64,000 nucleotides of DNA from Paracentrotus lividus. Lineage: Eukaryota; Echinodermata; Echinoidea; Camarodonta; Echinidae. The position numbers and the translations under genes were made by a program. A model generated the notes under the pieces. That model did no database searches. It was given only the letters and a program-made list of their open reading frames with translations, and was not told where the DNA came from. The stretch lies in NCBI GenBank assembly GCA_940671915.1, contig CALNVZ010003433.1:14788363-14852362 (forward strand). Reading direction: 5' to 3'. Each line of letters starts with the position of its first letter. Within the stretch, counting starts at the first letter, position 1. Shown here piece by piece: positions 29,051 to 39,350 of this stretch.

Positions 29051-32000
29051 GGGCTTACCTTGATACTCCCCTGACTGCAGATTGCACATGTTTTACACTC
29101 GCTACACTGCCACCGACTGAGACGAATGCGCTCCGTCAGAGCTGATGAATACTTTAGACATGACGGGTGAGCTGCAATAAAAAATAACACAAAAAGAAAA
29201 CAAATGTTCAGTTAAAATGTACAATGGACCACTGGGTGCTACAACAATTAATTAGGGTTCATATTGTCAAAGATAAGTGTATCATTAAATATCATTTAGG
29301 TTGAATGCTCATAGAGGTTTACATGGTTGATGGGCACCAAAGGGGTCAATTACAAAAGCCAACATGTATGAGCAGATTTATTGTACAAGTATTGACAAAT
29401 ACCTGGTAATTGAATGATCTTTTATTTGCACACACGATGAACTTTAGTCATAAAGCATTTGGGAATTCCAAGTGATATTTTTACAGAAAAATAAATGATG
29501 CAAGACCTATAAATGTATTGTGAAATACATTGTATGACTGAAATTCTTATTGAAAATGATACAATGTAGTAATCTACATTTATTAAGCAATACAAAACCA
29601 AAGAAAGACATTCAATACATTCCTATCAATCATACAGTTATTCATAAGAACTTTTGTAAGTTGAGCAATAAAATTTAAGAGATAAGGGTACATGTACATG
29701 TACAAGCCCAAAAGGATGTAAGCCCTACACGTTCAATATTTTGCATACTGTATCCATATTCCTTTCCTTTCTCTCTCTCTTTCTCTCTCTCTTTCTCTTT
29801 CTCTCTCTTTCTCTCTCCTTGTGTGATGCATGTTGTTAAGTGATTCGTTGCTATGGGCATTGTGTACATAAAACCATATGGGAGTCCCTTTGAGAGTGTG
29901 CCTAATTGCACTCCGGTTGTACACTTAACTCTGTTTCAACACTGAACTTAATTATGCTACGTACTAGATTTTTACATGACCTTCTAACTTGCGGTCCATC
30001 TTAATAGTCTATTGTCTATTATTATCTTGAATTAACACCGTGCTTCCATTTTATTCTAAATGAATGTGTCAAAAAAGGGGGGATTAGCGATTTATGTATT
30101 GTTTAAATGCTCAATAGTAAGGTATTTAGGCTTAAAAGAACCAACAACATTACAGAATGAAACATTTAAAAGCCTTTGTTTGGCAAGCTACATTCTGTGT
30201 TGCTGCTTCATATATACCCTAATTGAGTATAATTAAAAGATATAATAAAGAAAACAAAAATAAATACATTAATAAGTTAAAGGTTCCAACTTGATTTTTT
30301 TTTTCTTTGAAATTGCAAAACTTGCACCTGCTATAGATACACGTCAGGAGAGGAATTGAAGATTACTTGTGATTTACATTGAGCAGTTTACATTGGTTTG
30401 AGCACATTTATGTGAAAATTTCATGGCAAACTTTCCACTTGTCTGATGCAATTACCTTACTTGTTAAACATACCTAGCCACAACTGACTTCCTCTGTAAA
30501 GTGTACTATAGGAACTTCATCATGCTTAAGCCTTGTCTTTAAATGTACTTTCTTCATCTCTCCACGTCTAGTTCTATCTTTCCTCCTCATTCCACTTCTT
30601 GTCCTCAAAACTCTAATTATTCCCTCTCTATCACCATCCCCATCATCCCCATCATCATTATCATCATCATCATTATCTTCATTGTCATCCAACATCATCG
30701 TCATCGTTAATTTATAATCCTCATTATCCACTTCTTTCCCCCTACTACACATCTCTCTTTAACCTGGTCTTCCCACTCCTACTCTCATATGTCCACTTCC
30801 TCTTCTTACAAACAAAATATTTAAACTCTAAATTTGTCAACACTCTCCCTGCTTGACTGGGAGAGTTTGGGTGTGAACTGGTACTGAAGTATTACACTCA
30901 AATAAACAGTGTTTGGAGGTCAATGTCTAGACTAGACCATGACAGAGTAAATCTTTCCTCATACAAGCATTGTATAAGAGAGGCTTGTTCACATGAAAGA
31001 ATTAATCCAGATTTTAAAAAAACGCACACAATTTTCCTTAACATCAGCTACACCTGCAAAAGCATTGGTTATGATTTTTTGAAAAAAATAAAGATTCCTT
31101 GCAGTAACATGTTTAAAGCTGGTGTATAGTGTTGGGAGAAGGAAAAATTTAATTTGGATTCACAGTTAGATGATATGAAAGACTGAATCCTATAACTGTA
31201 ACAAAGACAGTTATATTACATGTACATAGAATCTCGTTTTAATGTCTTTATTTCACGATATTATAGTATAAAAAAGATAAGTCGGGGATCCGACACATCT
31301 TTGTGTGCGCTAGGCGTTCACATGGAAAACCAATGGGGATTCTCTTGTGTGGGTGATACACACAGACCGCTTCGCTCCATTCATGCGAGCAGTTCGGGGG
31401 ACTGGACAACCCAGCAAAGGTCTCAAAACCGTTGCAAATTGTGTTTGGATTCAAACATTTCATTGAAATTCACCGGAAATCGTGAAAGGAATATCACAAA
31501 ATCTCTCACACATGTCTTTTAGTGCAATGTGAACAACATGAGACTATATTTAATCGGTTTTATGCCGATTTTTTTTTTTTTACCAAAACTATACACCAGG
31601 TTTAAAATTTGTTTTAAAAGGGGAGAGGGGTGACTAGAGATTTTGCAGAGTGCAGAACTAAATTACTCTGTGCTCCATGTATATTTTTTTCACAAACTCG
31701 ACAAGTGATCCAGTTACATATTTAATTGCCTGGGTATGAGTGCATTCAAGCCTGTATTGATTAATTTGTCCTCAATCTAAGGATCAATTATAATACTGTC
31801 ATTGTGAACATAATTATCATTCACGTTCTCATTTCATTCATTGCCATAGTGAGTGTATCAAATGAACTAATACCAGCAGTACTTGCACAACAGATCAGTC
31901 ACATCAGTCTCAAAGAGGTTTCTAATAGGTCTCATAGACATCTCCATGACTGGAAAAATATAGATATGAACATGTTCGATTTTTCCACAAATCATGAGAC

Positions 32001-32888
32001 CCCTGGGTTACACAGGAGACGTCAATGAGACATTGCAGAGACTCAGGAGACGTCCCCGAGATGTTGCAGAGACTCAGGAGACATCTCAGAGACAGAGTCG
32101 CAAACTAGTCTCAAACAAGTCTCAAACCCCGTCTCATGGAAAGTGAGATACCACCATAAGTTTGGAGCCAATCAAGAATTTTTTTGTCTCCCCATCTGCA
32201 AGGAAGATCTAGTTAAGCACATGCCTGACATATTTTCTCCTGATGGCTTCTCAGGTCGATCAATCACTTCCCGCTCGCTAGCTACAACACTGTAAACCTC
32301 CTGTGCTTGTAACTCCTTTGGTGCAGTGTTTTAATATTTTGATATTTCAGTAATTGAGAAAATTGCCATATTAATTTCTTTCTTCAAACAAATTAACTGT
32401 AAAAGTAATGGATTAAATTGTCTACAACATGTTATCCCTCATGATATTAAAAGTTGGATAATATTGACATAACCACACCATAGTTTCAAAAGTCAAATCA
32501 TAATGATGGTCATGTGATATCTTTTACGTTTTGATGAAAAGGCCAAATATGTTTCGTAAACAGAATGCATACATGTAGGCCTACCTATAAAACTAAAAAG
32601 ACATGAATTTCCATTCAACAACGAGAATGCAATTAATTCAAAACACACTATAAACTGTGGAAGGTTTATTCAACAAGCTTTGCATTAGCATATATTATAT
32701 CAATGTTTCCTTTAATACTATTATCAGGAATTTTAGATTGTTTGGCATCTGACAGTTGAGAAAGTGGTCTGTACTCAAAGACTATAGGAGAGGTGTGGTG
32801 ATTAGTGCCAAGACCAAAGTCTAACAATCATTTGCAAATATTGATTTCTTTTCCCAGTACACCTTGTGGAAGATAGGGTGAGAGAACA

Positions 32889-32919
<31 letters not shown>

Positions 32920-35900
32920 TAAGAAAGACGAGACGGGTAGAGAGAAAGAGAGCAAGAATAGAAGAGTTATCAAAACATAGCAATATTAGACATATAAATA
33001 TTGAAAGAGAGGAGAGACGGAGAGAGATACATACATGTAGAAGATAAACAATATGCTACTGTAATATGGAAGAGTGAATGGTGGAGAAAGAGAAGGAGTG
33101 ATCAAACCATTATTGATCCAGCAAAGAGTAAAATACACACAAAATGGCTGCATAGATCATTATTCAGAAGAGTAAGATGAAACAGGGTGTGTAAATATGT
33201 AGGGTCAATATTTGATAAAATAACTGTCAAAATGACAGCATTACAAAGTCCACTGTAGGTGGGGCTGAAGTAAATTGTAAGTGTCAATAGGTGTTGGTGA
33301 CTACTGAACAACAATTTATATAATTCAATAGTTTAATTGTAAAATGTGAATATTGTGCACAGCATAGGATATTTGAAGTACATGTACATGTACCTGTCAA
33401 AGTAATCATGTCCTACATGTAGGCCTACTTGCTAAAATGTAAATGAAGTTATACACCTACATGTACCATAGGAACATTATCAGAAGTTTAGTTCTTTTTT
33501 CTTTTTATGGAATCCAAAAGTGAATTTATTCTTTTTGTTTTATCTATTTCTATTTTTTATTTTTTTATTATTATTATTGTTTTTTTTTTTGTTTTGTTTT
33601 TGTTTTTTTTACGTACTCTCATTTGACAGAAAATATATAACATACATGTACATGTAGCTGTACAGTGTTTTGTACTACATGTACCACAGCAATAAAATAC
33701 TAGTTAATATTACAAATAGATTTAGTTACATGTATGTTTCATTTTCAATTTTTGACCAAGAATGTATCAATCAAGAAATAATTCAACTTTCCACACCAGT
33801 AGATTATTGAGCTTTAATACTTTAACTTCAGTCACCAGTCTCCATCCTAATTCATTCACAAAAGGCCTGAACTGGGTCAATGCAATCTCCTATCGAGATC
33901 AATTTCATCATAAATTCAGCATCGTGAAAATATCTTGAAATCGCATCAAGCCTGCAACATTTTATCACTATTTAAGATTGGAAGTACTAGACAGTACAGG
34001 GGACCCTATACCTAGACCTCAACTAGACCTAAGTCAATACTCCTGCTAAATTAATCATTTCAAGTTCAACTAGCAACTCCCTTTCCATTAAAGTGTAAGG
34101 GAATATACTGTATTTTGTGGATTCCATGTGAATGCTCTATTTGATCTGAGGTGTAGCAAGCATTGATCGTGCTGCTGTCCTACAAAAAAAGAAAACTGCT
34201 GAACATGAATTCTTCCACGTCAGAAGACGCCTCCCTGGGAAACAGAATACATAGTAGTCTCATCCTCCATACTCTACCATAACAACAAAAAAAGAAATGC
34301 CTACAAACACTGGATATTCTAGTCAGCAAGAAATACAAAAATGATTCTAGTTTCATAATTAAAATTAAATCTTTAGGTCTATATTATGAAAAGGCAAAGA
34401 TATCAATATAGTGTCCATGAAACATCCTCTATGCAGACCTACATGAAAGGTCTGGGTAAAAGTCTAGTCTGTTTATGGATGGAAGAATTGATGCCCTTGA
34501 CAGTAAGATGTAGACAGCTACACACAAGTTCAACAAAATACAGAACAAAGTTCAACCAAGGTCAGCAAAATATTGGTCACATTCACCACAAACTTTTCTC
34601 CATTGAAGTGACTTGATTGTCAAGGTGTTCAGATAAATGTAGTAAAATGAACAAAATAAAACAATCAATTAAGTAAAATATAAACAGAAACTACATGTAC
34701 ATTGTACAACATGGAGGTGCTACATGTACATATTACGAATGTCTTGGTGTCTTTCCTCTTTGGGCAAAATATTTGATTTTAATACACTGTAATTTCACTG
34801 CCTGCATTTCTTTTCACAATACTTTTTTTTAATACTGACACCAATTCCAGTACCATGTTTTGATTTATTACTTTTATGAGCTACTTCATCTAATGATAGC
34901 ATCTTTATTACCATTTCCAATATCTCTTAAATTTTCCATGTCCTACTTTCTTCAAGTTCAATTTGTACACATGTGTCAAAATTTAATAACCACACTAGTC
35001 TACAGAAAGAAACTCTGGAAATGAAAACAGACACCATACGTACATGTTTCTAATTTCTATCCAGACAATTTCTCAACGCAATGAGGACAAAAATGAGAGG
35101 CTCTTTTTCATGCTAGACATCAATATCAATATTTATATTCAATTTCATTTGTGTTTGCATATACTATAGCCTACATGTATGATTTTTCAAAATAAAAACC
35201 ATTGAATCCATTAAAAATGTAAGTTTCCTAACATGCATGGTCCCCCTGAAATAATGTACACCTCTGAAAATATACTCCAACATGTGTATGAGCAAATGTA
35301 ATACACCTTGATATGCTGTTGTTGTTGTTGTTGTTTGTTGTTTGTTGTTTGTTGTTTGTTGTTATTGTTGTTATTGTTCTTTTTCACAAAAGCTAGGAAA
35401 TTATGGCTGACATTTTTTACAAAAACACACAAAGTGTACTTCCTGATGAAAACATTCCATATACAAAGATACTTTTTTTCATAGGCGCGAGTGTGAATGC
35501 AACCGAGTAAATAGTTTTGCTGGGAATCTAGCTCTCTTCTGTCTTGTTCTCTAGCATTCACTTGCCCCTCATCTGTCAACACTTGCCTTCTGAGGGGCTA
35601 ATCTCTTCTGCATGTGGTCCCCAATTTTTCCTCCTTTAGTTATTCAAGTTCATTTCAGATATTCAAGTTCATTTCAAATAGTACATTCAGACATAAGAAA
35701 ATATATACAGAAACCTAATGGCAAAATAAAATGTTTAAAGAATCATTGCACAGCTCAAGAGACTTACATATAAACAAAAGGGGAAATTGAATGAATTGCT
35801 CTCGATAAAGAAACATGTTTTGAGGAGGTCCCCCTTACCCATGAAATTGCCCTACATGTAACTTGCGTAATTAGCTTTGTCTGTTTATATGATTTTGGTA

Positions 35901-38647
35901 ATCCACAACATTCACAAAGCCAAGGGGACAGACCCTGATGCACTTTCAAGTTTTAGTTTGTAACAATGCTCAAAGTTCAAACACACTGGAAAATTATAAA
36001 ATCAACTCTCTTTTTCAGAGTTCACAGCAAAATTACATTATACATGTTGATTTATTCATGTGTCTGTATTGTACATAAAAACATTTAAATGTAGGCCTAC
36101 ATTGTACATGTACATGTACACAATTATTAAAATTAACTCTAAGCTAGTGTGAATGAAGGTTCTTTTCTGCACTTTTTACCTCTTTCATCCCAGGAGGAAA
36201 GATTTTAAAGTCAATTTGGAATGTCTGTTTTTGACCATTTATTTCCTGTTACAAACACTTTTTTCTGAGCTGAGCTGAAGAATTTCTAACCGAGTCAAAA
36301 GGAGACATACTGTACAATGTATGTTTAGTGGGAAAGTTGTGACATGACTTCATACTATTTTTTCTTCCATTTCAGAGAAACACAAACGAAGGAAACAAGA
36401 TGGATTTACATGTATGACTGAAACTGATTGAAGGATAATATTAAGCAGTTGATTTTTAAAGAATGATCAAATTATTGGTTTATCAAATGAAATTAAAAGT
36501 ACACAAAGTACAAATTAATACATTTGTACCTGCCTCCATGTAGAGCTGTGGTAGACCAGTTTTTTTATTTTAATTCCTGTAATTATTAAACTAAATGTTA
36601 TATGAAATTAAACAAATCAAATCTTTTGAGACAATCATCTTCAAAAGTAGACAACTCAAGTATGATGACCTCATTTTCCCATTTGGGCACTCCAACACCT
36701 TTTGAAATAAAAAAGGCTGTCATTTTTAAAGATAGTTTTGAAAATATTTAACTAAAAAATGCTCAATATTGATAGTTGGCATTCTTGCATTATCTGTCTG
36801 TCAGTGAAAAGTTAGATCTGTAAACATTCTGACAGTTATATGAATCTTGCTCTTCTTGTTATTTACGTAAATATTGGGTTGTTTAGCAGTTTGATGATAA
36901 TGGCCACCATGTCAGAGACTAAAAATGAAGAGTGCGGTCAGAGAAAGGGTTATCAAAGATGTCATCAAAATTCTTACAAAATTTATGAGGATGTACAAAC
37001 AGCGTGAGGATCAAGGGCTGCTGGATCTTTACCCCCCCCACCCCCCATCCCAAAATTTAGAAAAAACTACCTAAAACCTAAAATCAGGTATTTGGCCTTT
37101 GCTCCCCCCCCCCCTGGTTTTTTTTTTTTTTTTTTTAAGGAAAAGAAAAGGGGAAAAGGATGGAGGACTGCCCAAGTGGACGATTCACTCCTATGGATGC
37201 TATTTGAAGAAAAAAAATGATGCCCTTTTGGATGGCTGAAGGCAAAAAAAAAATCATGATTAAAAAAACAATAAAACATTTTAAATGAAACAAGATAATT
37301 TTCAATAAACTTGGGAAATGAATTCGAAGGAAATTCAACCACAAAACAAGGAATTAAAGCCCAAAGCAGAATTTAACTCTGGGAACATCAATTTCTTAAT
37401 TGTCTCAGAAAGATCATGTCATTACATAAATATGGAACTGAAGTGAAAATTAAATTTATATGATAACTTTCAATAAACTTTAGAGATGAAACAGAATTTG
37501 AAGGAAAATGTAACTGCAACAAAGAATTGAATATCAACATGGACATGTACATGTAGACAAGATTTGACCCTAGGAATATTACGCAAATAATTCAGCATTG
37601 TCTAAAAAAACATACACATCATTACTATAAGTTTAAACATCCTTTAATTGTATGTTCAACAGCTAATAAATCCTAATGCTTCTTGTACCCTACATGTTGA
37701 CAGCATATATTGATATTATTTCAAGAGGTGAGATGTAAAACTCTCTGCTTGACTTGGAATAGATTGAAGTGAAGCCAGGCAGAAAATTAGAATGTTCCCA
37801 GGATTTCCTTTTGCAACCAACCACTTCACCCTCAACTACATGTAGCTTTGTGTCTAGACAAGGTAGGTTATTTCATGTGACAAATTAATTGATGTACTGG
37901 CTTTGTTACCTACAATGTACTTATTTCACATCATATGTCAATTTACATCCCCAAAAAAATGACACGTTAAAATGACATTCCCTCATTTTATTTGGCATTG
38001 AATCAATGCCCTATAGATTCTATTAAGTGGCCAATATCAAAATCCATACTTCCCAAGTCGCATTAGCCTTCCTTCTGTCATATCTTGAAAGCTCATTCAT
38101 TTTACAACAAAAACATATTTACTTTAGAATAATACTTGCACCGATTATTTAGCGTCCAAGGCCATTCTTTTTGTAATAAGTCATTTTGCTAATCGCATGA
38201 TCCCTCAACCTTGCACAACTGCTTTCTCAATTCACATCAGCAATTACTGTAGTACTACTAGAAATGGAGGAATCGTGCCCAGGAGACTACATGTTGGTTA
38301 TAAAGCCCCTCGGCTAATCATGGTATTGAATTTAATATGCAAACATGCCCATTCTTGTACGAATATTCCTGCATAATATTTATATAGGCCAATGAAAGGA
38401 GTCATTTTTATCCTGAAAAAGTATGAGAGAACACATGACAAGGGACAAGTGAACTGGAAAGAAATACACCATTATGCTCACTTCAATGACAAGAGCAATA
38501 ATAAAAAATAAATCTGTTGTATAATTATAAAAATGGATCACAATGAGAATAATAATGTTGCTTTCTTCAAGTCCAAGGTAATTGTTGCAATACTAGACCT
38601 CCATTCCTCTATAATACCAATTCTCTCTAAATCTCTCTCTTTCCCTC

Positions 38648-38687
<40 letters not shown>

Positions 38688-39350
38688 GACTTGATTCACA
38701 AAACAAAATAAAAAATAGAGTATCCATGGTTTTGCAGAATCCTGGTTTCATATTTGTATCATGGAAAAAAGACATAAAATGACACATATCAACCTCTGTA
38801 GTATTTCCACCTTATGCTCTTTCTTTCTTGTACCTTCAATCTTTCCCTCATTCTTACATAACCCTCTCACTCTTTATAATTTATAATGTACCAACGTGAC
38901 ATTATATTACAAAAATTTAAAAACCACAGGGTAAAGGTAGTGACTTTTAACAATTTTGCAAGGGGATTCCCTCATGCTCCATATTTTGTTATCCTGTGGC
39001 TTATATGTAATTCTGTTTGTAACATTCTTGTAGACCTACATGTACATATGTTTCTTGACATTCTGCATTTTTAGGTAAATTGTTACCAATAATATCATTT
39101 AATGACCTGAACATAGGTCTATCATATTGATTTTTTTTTCCAAAAAACTCACAATAAAAGAGGGGAATCATTTTAAATTTTGAATTTCTTTTGTTGTTGT
39201 TGCCTTGTTGTTTGTTTACAAACTGTACTCACCACTATTGCCACACTCGGCACATGAGATAAGAACCTCTGGCTTGCCTTCTCTGTTGCATTCAGCCGTC
39301 CCATGACACGACCTACACACCAGTATAGGTTCAGCAATGGGCCGCTCCTC
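16183..39350 (-). CDS. KAT6A: KAT6 (MOZ/MORF) histone acetyltransferase, five internal exons, partial gene
   Basis: Seen: five minus-strand exons (39350-39233, 29171-29059, 28130-28052, 27079-26914, 17510-16183) have AG acceptors and GT donors, and their phases match at every junction (1, 0, 1, 2). The product has an acidic/proline linker, a complete double PHD finger, a basic Gly/Arg/Lys tail and a long low-complexity region with a [12 protein letters not shown] motif. Known: this order and this motif are hallmarks of KAT6A/KAT6B, nuclear MYST-family enzymes that acetylate histone H3 in a complex with BRPF, ING5 and MEAF6; the double PHD finger reads the acylated H3 tail. Inferred: this is the invertebrate ortholog, probably predating the vertebrate A/B split, so the symbol is nominal. 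The H1/H5-like N-terminus and the MYST domain are not visible here. DPF and PHF10 also have double PHD fingers but lack the GLIDGL motif. Confidence 0.9.
17312..17398 (-). repeat. Coding trinucleotide-like tract (Thr/Asn/Ser/His)
   Basis: Inside the large KAT6 exon, repeats of GTT/GGT on the plus strand encode a sense-strand run of Thr, Asn and Ser, then His/Pro. The frame stays open. Such tracts in disordered linkers usually vary in length between individuals. Confidence 0.8.
17862..18074. mobile_element. Short TA-flanked MITE-like element
   Basis: The ends read TACTGTAATCG on the left and, in reverse complement, TACTGTATTTG on the right, so TACTGTA is inverted at the two borders about 213 bp apart. 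The interior has short CpG-containing words (TTCGCGG, TTTTCACGGGGC). A TA target site would suit a Tc1/mariner-like or similar non-autonomous element. No coding capacity. Confidence 0.55.
18393..18410 (+). repeat. (CA)n microsatellite
   Basis: Nine CA units in the KAT6 intron. Confidence 0.9.
18900..19055 (+). repeat. T-rich tract ending in poly-T then poly-G
   Basis: TGTTTTGTTTTTG repeats lead into 46 T (19000-19045) followed directly by 10 G (19046-19055). Open frames on both strands here are pure homopolymer translations. Confidence 0.95.
19280..19386 (+). mobile_element. Retroposon-like 3' tail with (ATT)n
   Basis: GCGCCTTGAGCACTCTACAG and a GTGGATACGTGCGCAATACA stretch are followed by about 11 ATT units. 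A GCGC..ATA.AAAT sequence followed by (ATT)n is a common 3' end of SINE and L2/CR1-like retroposons in animals. The superfamily cannot be fixed from this fragment. Confidence 0.5.
20088..20121 (-). mobile_element. Second retroposon-like tail, opposite orientation
   Basis: On the minus strand AATGGCGCTATATAAATGC runs into ATTATCATTATTATT, the same type of tail as at 19280 but inverted, about 0.7 kb away. Probably an independent insertion. Confidence 0.45.
20999..21752. repeat. Tandem duplication of a ~380-bp unit
   Basis: Copy 1 is 20999-21381 (383 bp) and copy 2 is 21382-21752 (371 bp), head to tail. They differ almost only by single-base gaps in homopolymers and close repeats, for example GGTTAGGGTCGAGGGG against GGTTAGGTCGAGG. 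That pattern is more typical of a sequencing or assembly error than of natural divergence. Confidence 0.9.
22202..22540 (+). repeat. Minisatellite, ~40-bp unit, about 8 degenerate copies
   Basis: The unit core is GGATGTGTTCACATCCTGGA followed by ATATGTYAAGRGAGATTC. Copies start at 22241 and repeat every 40 bp or so; two units are shortened to about 29 bp. The 126-codon open frame across it is a by-product of the repeat. Confidence 0.85.
23858..24242. mobile_element. 385-bp inverted-repeat element with 6-bp target site
   Basis: The left end is CAGAGCTACCAAGT and the right end is ACTTGGCATCTCTG, an imperfect terminal inverted repeat. CAAAGA flanks it directly on both sides (23852-23857 and 24243-24248). 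The interior is CpG-rich with TCACGCA/TGCGTGA hairpins and GCGCGCG runs, unlike the AT-rich host DNA. No transposase. Its ends resemble those of the element at 53296-54839. Confidence 0.7.
25101..25307. mobile_element. Foldback element (~205 bp, near-complete hairpin)
   Basis: GGGGCATTCTCACTGAGCGG at the left pairs with GCCGCTCACAGTGATACCCC at the right. Inner segments such as AGTAGGTATCAA and TTGATACCTAC, and GTCTAGCC and GGCTAGGC, also pair. A KAT6 pre-mRNA would contain this as a long hairpin. No target-site duplication is evident. Confidence 0.7.
26914..27079 (-). CDS. KAT6A: KAT6 exon: end of PHD2 and basic Gly/Arg-rich tail
   Basis: A 166-bp exon with acceptor GATTGGCAG and donor GTAAGT. 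The first complete codons encode [20 protein letters not shown], closing PHD2 (WRCKPC corresponds to WICQIC of vertebrate KAT6A). GRPGNNRLF and a Lys/Arg/Asn-rich helix-like stretch ending [11 protein letters not shown] follow. Vertebrate KAT6 has a similar Arg/Lys-rich tail (RPRKKGRK) after PHD2. The phase-2 end joins the next exon to read STSSFATKKL. Confidence 0.9.
27080..28051 (-). other. KAT6 intron containing the 395-base assembly gap
   Basis: GT..AG intron, 972 bp as assembled. Plus-strand purine-rich DNA (GGGTGGGG, GGAGGAGAGAAG repeats) flanks the gap on both sides at 27110-27246 and 27642-27720. On the sense strand this is a long C/T tract. The sequence right at the acceptor, ATATCTACTGATTGGCAG, has a poor pyrimidine tract, so the distal tract may matter for recognition of this splice site. 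Confidence 0.85.
27247..27641. other. Assembly gap (395 N)
   Basis: Run of 395 undetermined bases in a KAT6 intron, flanked on both sides by G/A-rich repeats that probably broke the assembly. Because the flanking exons join in phase (via 28052 and 27079), no coding sequence needs to be hidden here. Confidence 0.99.
28052..28130 (-). CDS. KAT6A: KAT6 exon: core of PHD finger 2
   Basis: A 79-bp exon encoding [20 protein letters not shown] followed by LKRIPKG. It has acceptor CTTCCAG and donor GTTTGT, the weakest donor in the gene. CDAC supplies the second Cys pair and HASC the His-Cys pair of a C4HC3 PHD finger. The acidic DLLVCD that starts PHD2 is the part that in the family contacts unmodified H3 Arg2. 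It joins the next exon in phase 1 to read [11 protein letters not shown], completing the finger. Confidence 0.93.
28131..29058 (-). other. KAT6 intron (928 bp)
   Basis: GT..AG intron between the two PHD2-containing exons. Its 5' end (right side) is a long homopolymer pair: 24 G then 26 T when read leftward from 29053 on the plus strand. A second C-rich patch lies at 28736-28760. The acceptor TCTTTCTCTTCCAG has a strong pyrimidine tract. Confidence 0.85.
29004..29053 (+). repeat. Poly-T (26) then poly-G (24) next to a splice donor
   Basis: The homopolymer pair ends five bases from the GTAAGC donor of the PHD1/PHD2 exon. Homopolymer lengths in draft assemblies are unreliable. Confidence 0.95.
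29059..29171 (-). CDS. KAT6A: KAT6 exon: second half of PHD1 and start of PHD2
   Basis: A 113-bp exon with acceptor TTTATTGCAG and donor GTAAGC. It encodes [20 protein letters not shown], then [21 protein letters not shown] and WQCSEC supply the last four zinc ligands of PHD1, and KTCAIC supplies the first pair of PHD2. The HPSCLKF..L...V....WQCIECK pattern is characteristic of KAT6/DPF double PHD fingers. The PHD1-PHD2 interface inside this exon is the region that accommodates the modified Lys14 of histone H3 in the family. The donor is followed within five bases by about 24 C and then 26 A on the sense strand. Confidence 0.92.
29763..29820 (+). repeat. (CTCTTT)n-like microsatellite
   Basis: CTCTCTCT and CTCTTT units in the 10 kb KAT6 intron. 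Confidence 0.9.
30630..30712 (+). repeat. (ATC)n-like imperfect microsatellite
   Basis: ATCATCATTATC and CCCATC units; reads as an Asp-rich frame on the minus strand, with no other coding evidence. Confidence 0.8.
31117..31601 (+). mobile_element. TTAA-flanked MITE, copy 1 (485 bp)
   Basis: Starts AGCTGGTGTATAGT directly after TTAA (31113-31116) and ends ACTATACACCAGGT directly before TTAA (31602-31605). TTAA duplication with short inverted ends is typical of piggyBac-type and some Kolobok-type non-autonomous elements. The interior carries a conserved non-coding stretch (GATAAGTCGGGGATCCG; CCAATGGGGATTCTCTTGTG) shared with the copy at 44167. No transposase is encoded. Confidence 0.85.
31900..32130. 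repeat. GAGAC/GTCTC-rich repeat
   Basis: GTCTC words occupy the left part, GAGAC words the middle (CAGAGACTCAGGAGACGTC-like units at 32031-32094), and GTCTCAAA words the right, so the two halves can base-pair. Origin unknown. Confidence 0.6.
32888..32955 (+). repeat. (GA)n microsatellite
   Basis: GAGAGAGA runs, slightly interrupted. Confidence 0.9.
33535..33612 (+). repeat. T-rich simple repeat
   Basis: TTTTATTATTATTATTG and TTTTGTTTTTG tracts. Confidence 0.85.
35308..35370 (+). repeat. (GTT)n/(GTTT)n microsatellite
   Basis: GTTGTTGTT followed by TTTGTTG units. Confidence 0.9.
37104..37136 (+). repeat. Poly-C then poly-T
   Basis: Eleven C, TGG, then 19 T. Confidence 0.9.
38649..38684 (+). 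repeat. (CT)n microsatellite
   Basis: About 18 CT units. Confidence 0.9.
39233..39350 (-). CDS. KAT6A: KAT6 exon: linker and first half of PHD finger 1
   Basis: A 118-bp exon. The acceptor is TATTGTAG at 39351-39352 and the donor is GTGAGT from 39232. It encodes 39 codons plus one base. It opens with [12 protein letters not shown], which matches the KPVAEP linker in front of PHD1 in vertebrate KAT6A. The zinc ligands CRSC and CAEC follow (C4 of the C4HC3 finger), then ECGNS. The phase-1 end joins the next exon to give an Ala where vertebrates have Gly before HPSC. This is the most 5' exon found; the exon to its right should encode the H1/H5-like nuclear localisation region. Confidence 0.9.

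Larger units (their letters stand above)
29172..39232 (-). other. KAT6 intron between the PHD1 half-exons (10.06 kb)
   Basis: GT..AG intron. It is AT-rich and has no other coding evidence. It holds a TTAA-flanked MITE (31117-31601), a GAGAC/GTCTC-rich repeat (31900-32130), (CTCTTT)n, (GA)n, (GTT)n and (CT)n microsatellites, a poly-C/poly-T tract near 37104, and several TACATGTA tracts. The stretch 38190-38470 is non-repetitive and contains an octamer-like ATGCAAA word; it could be regulatory, but there is no direct evidence. Confidence 0.75.
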
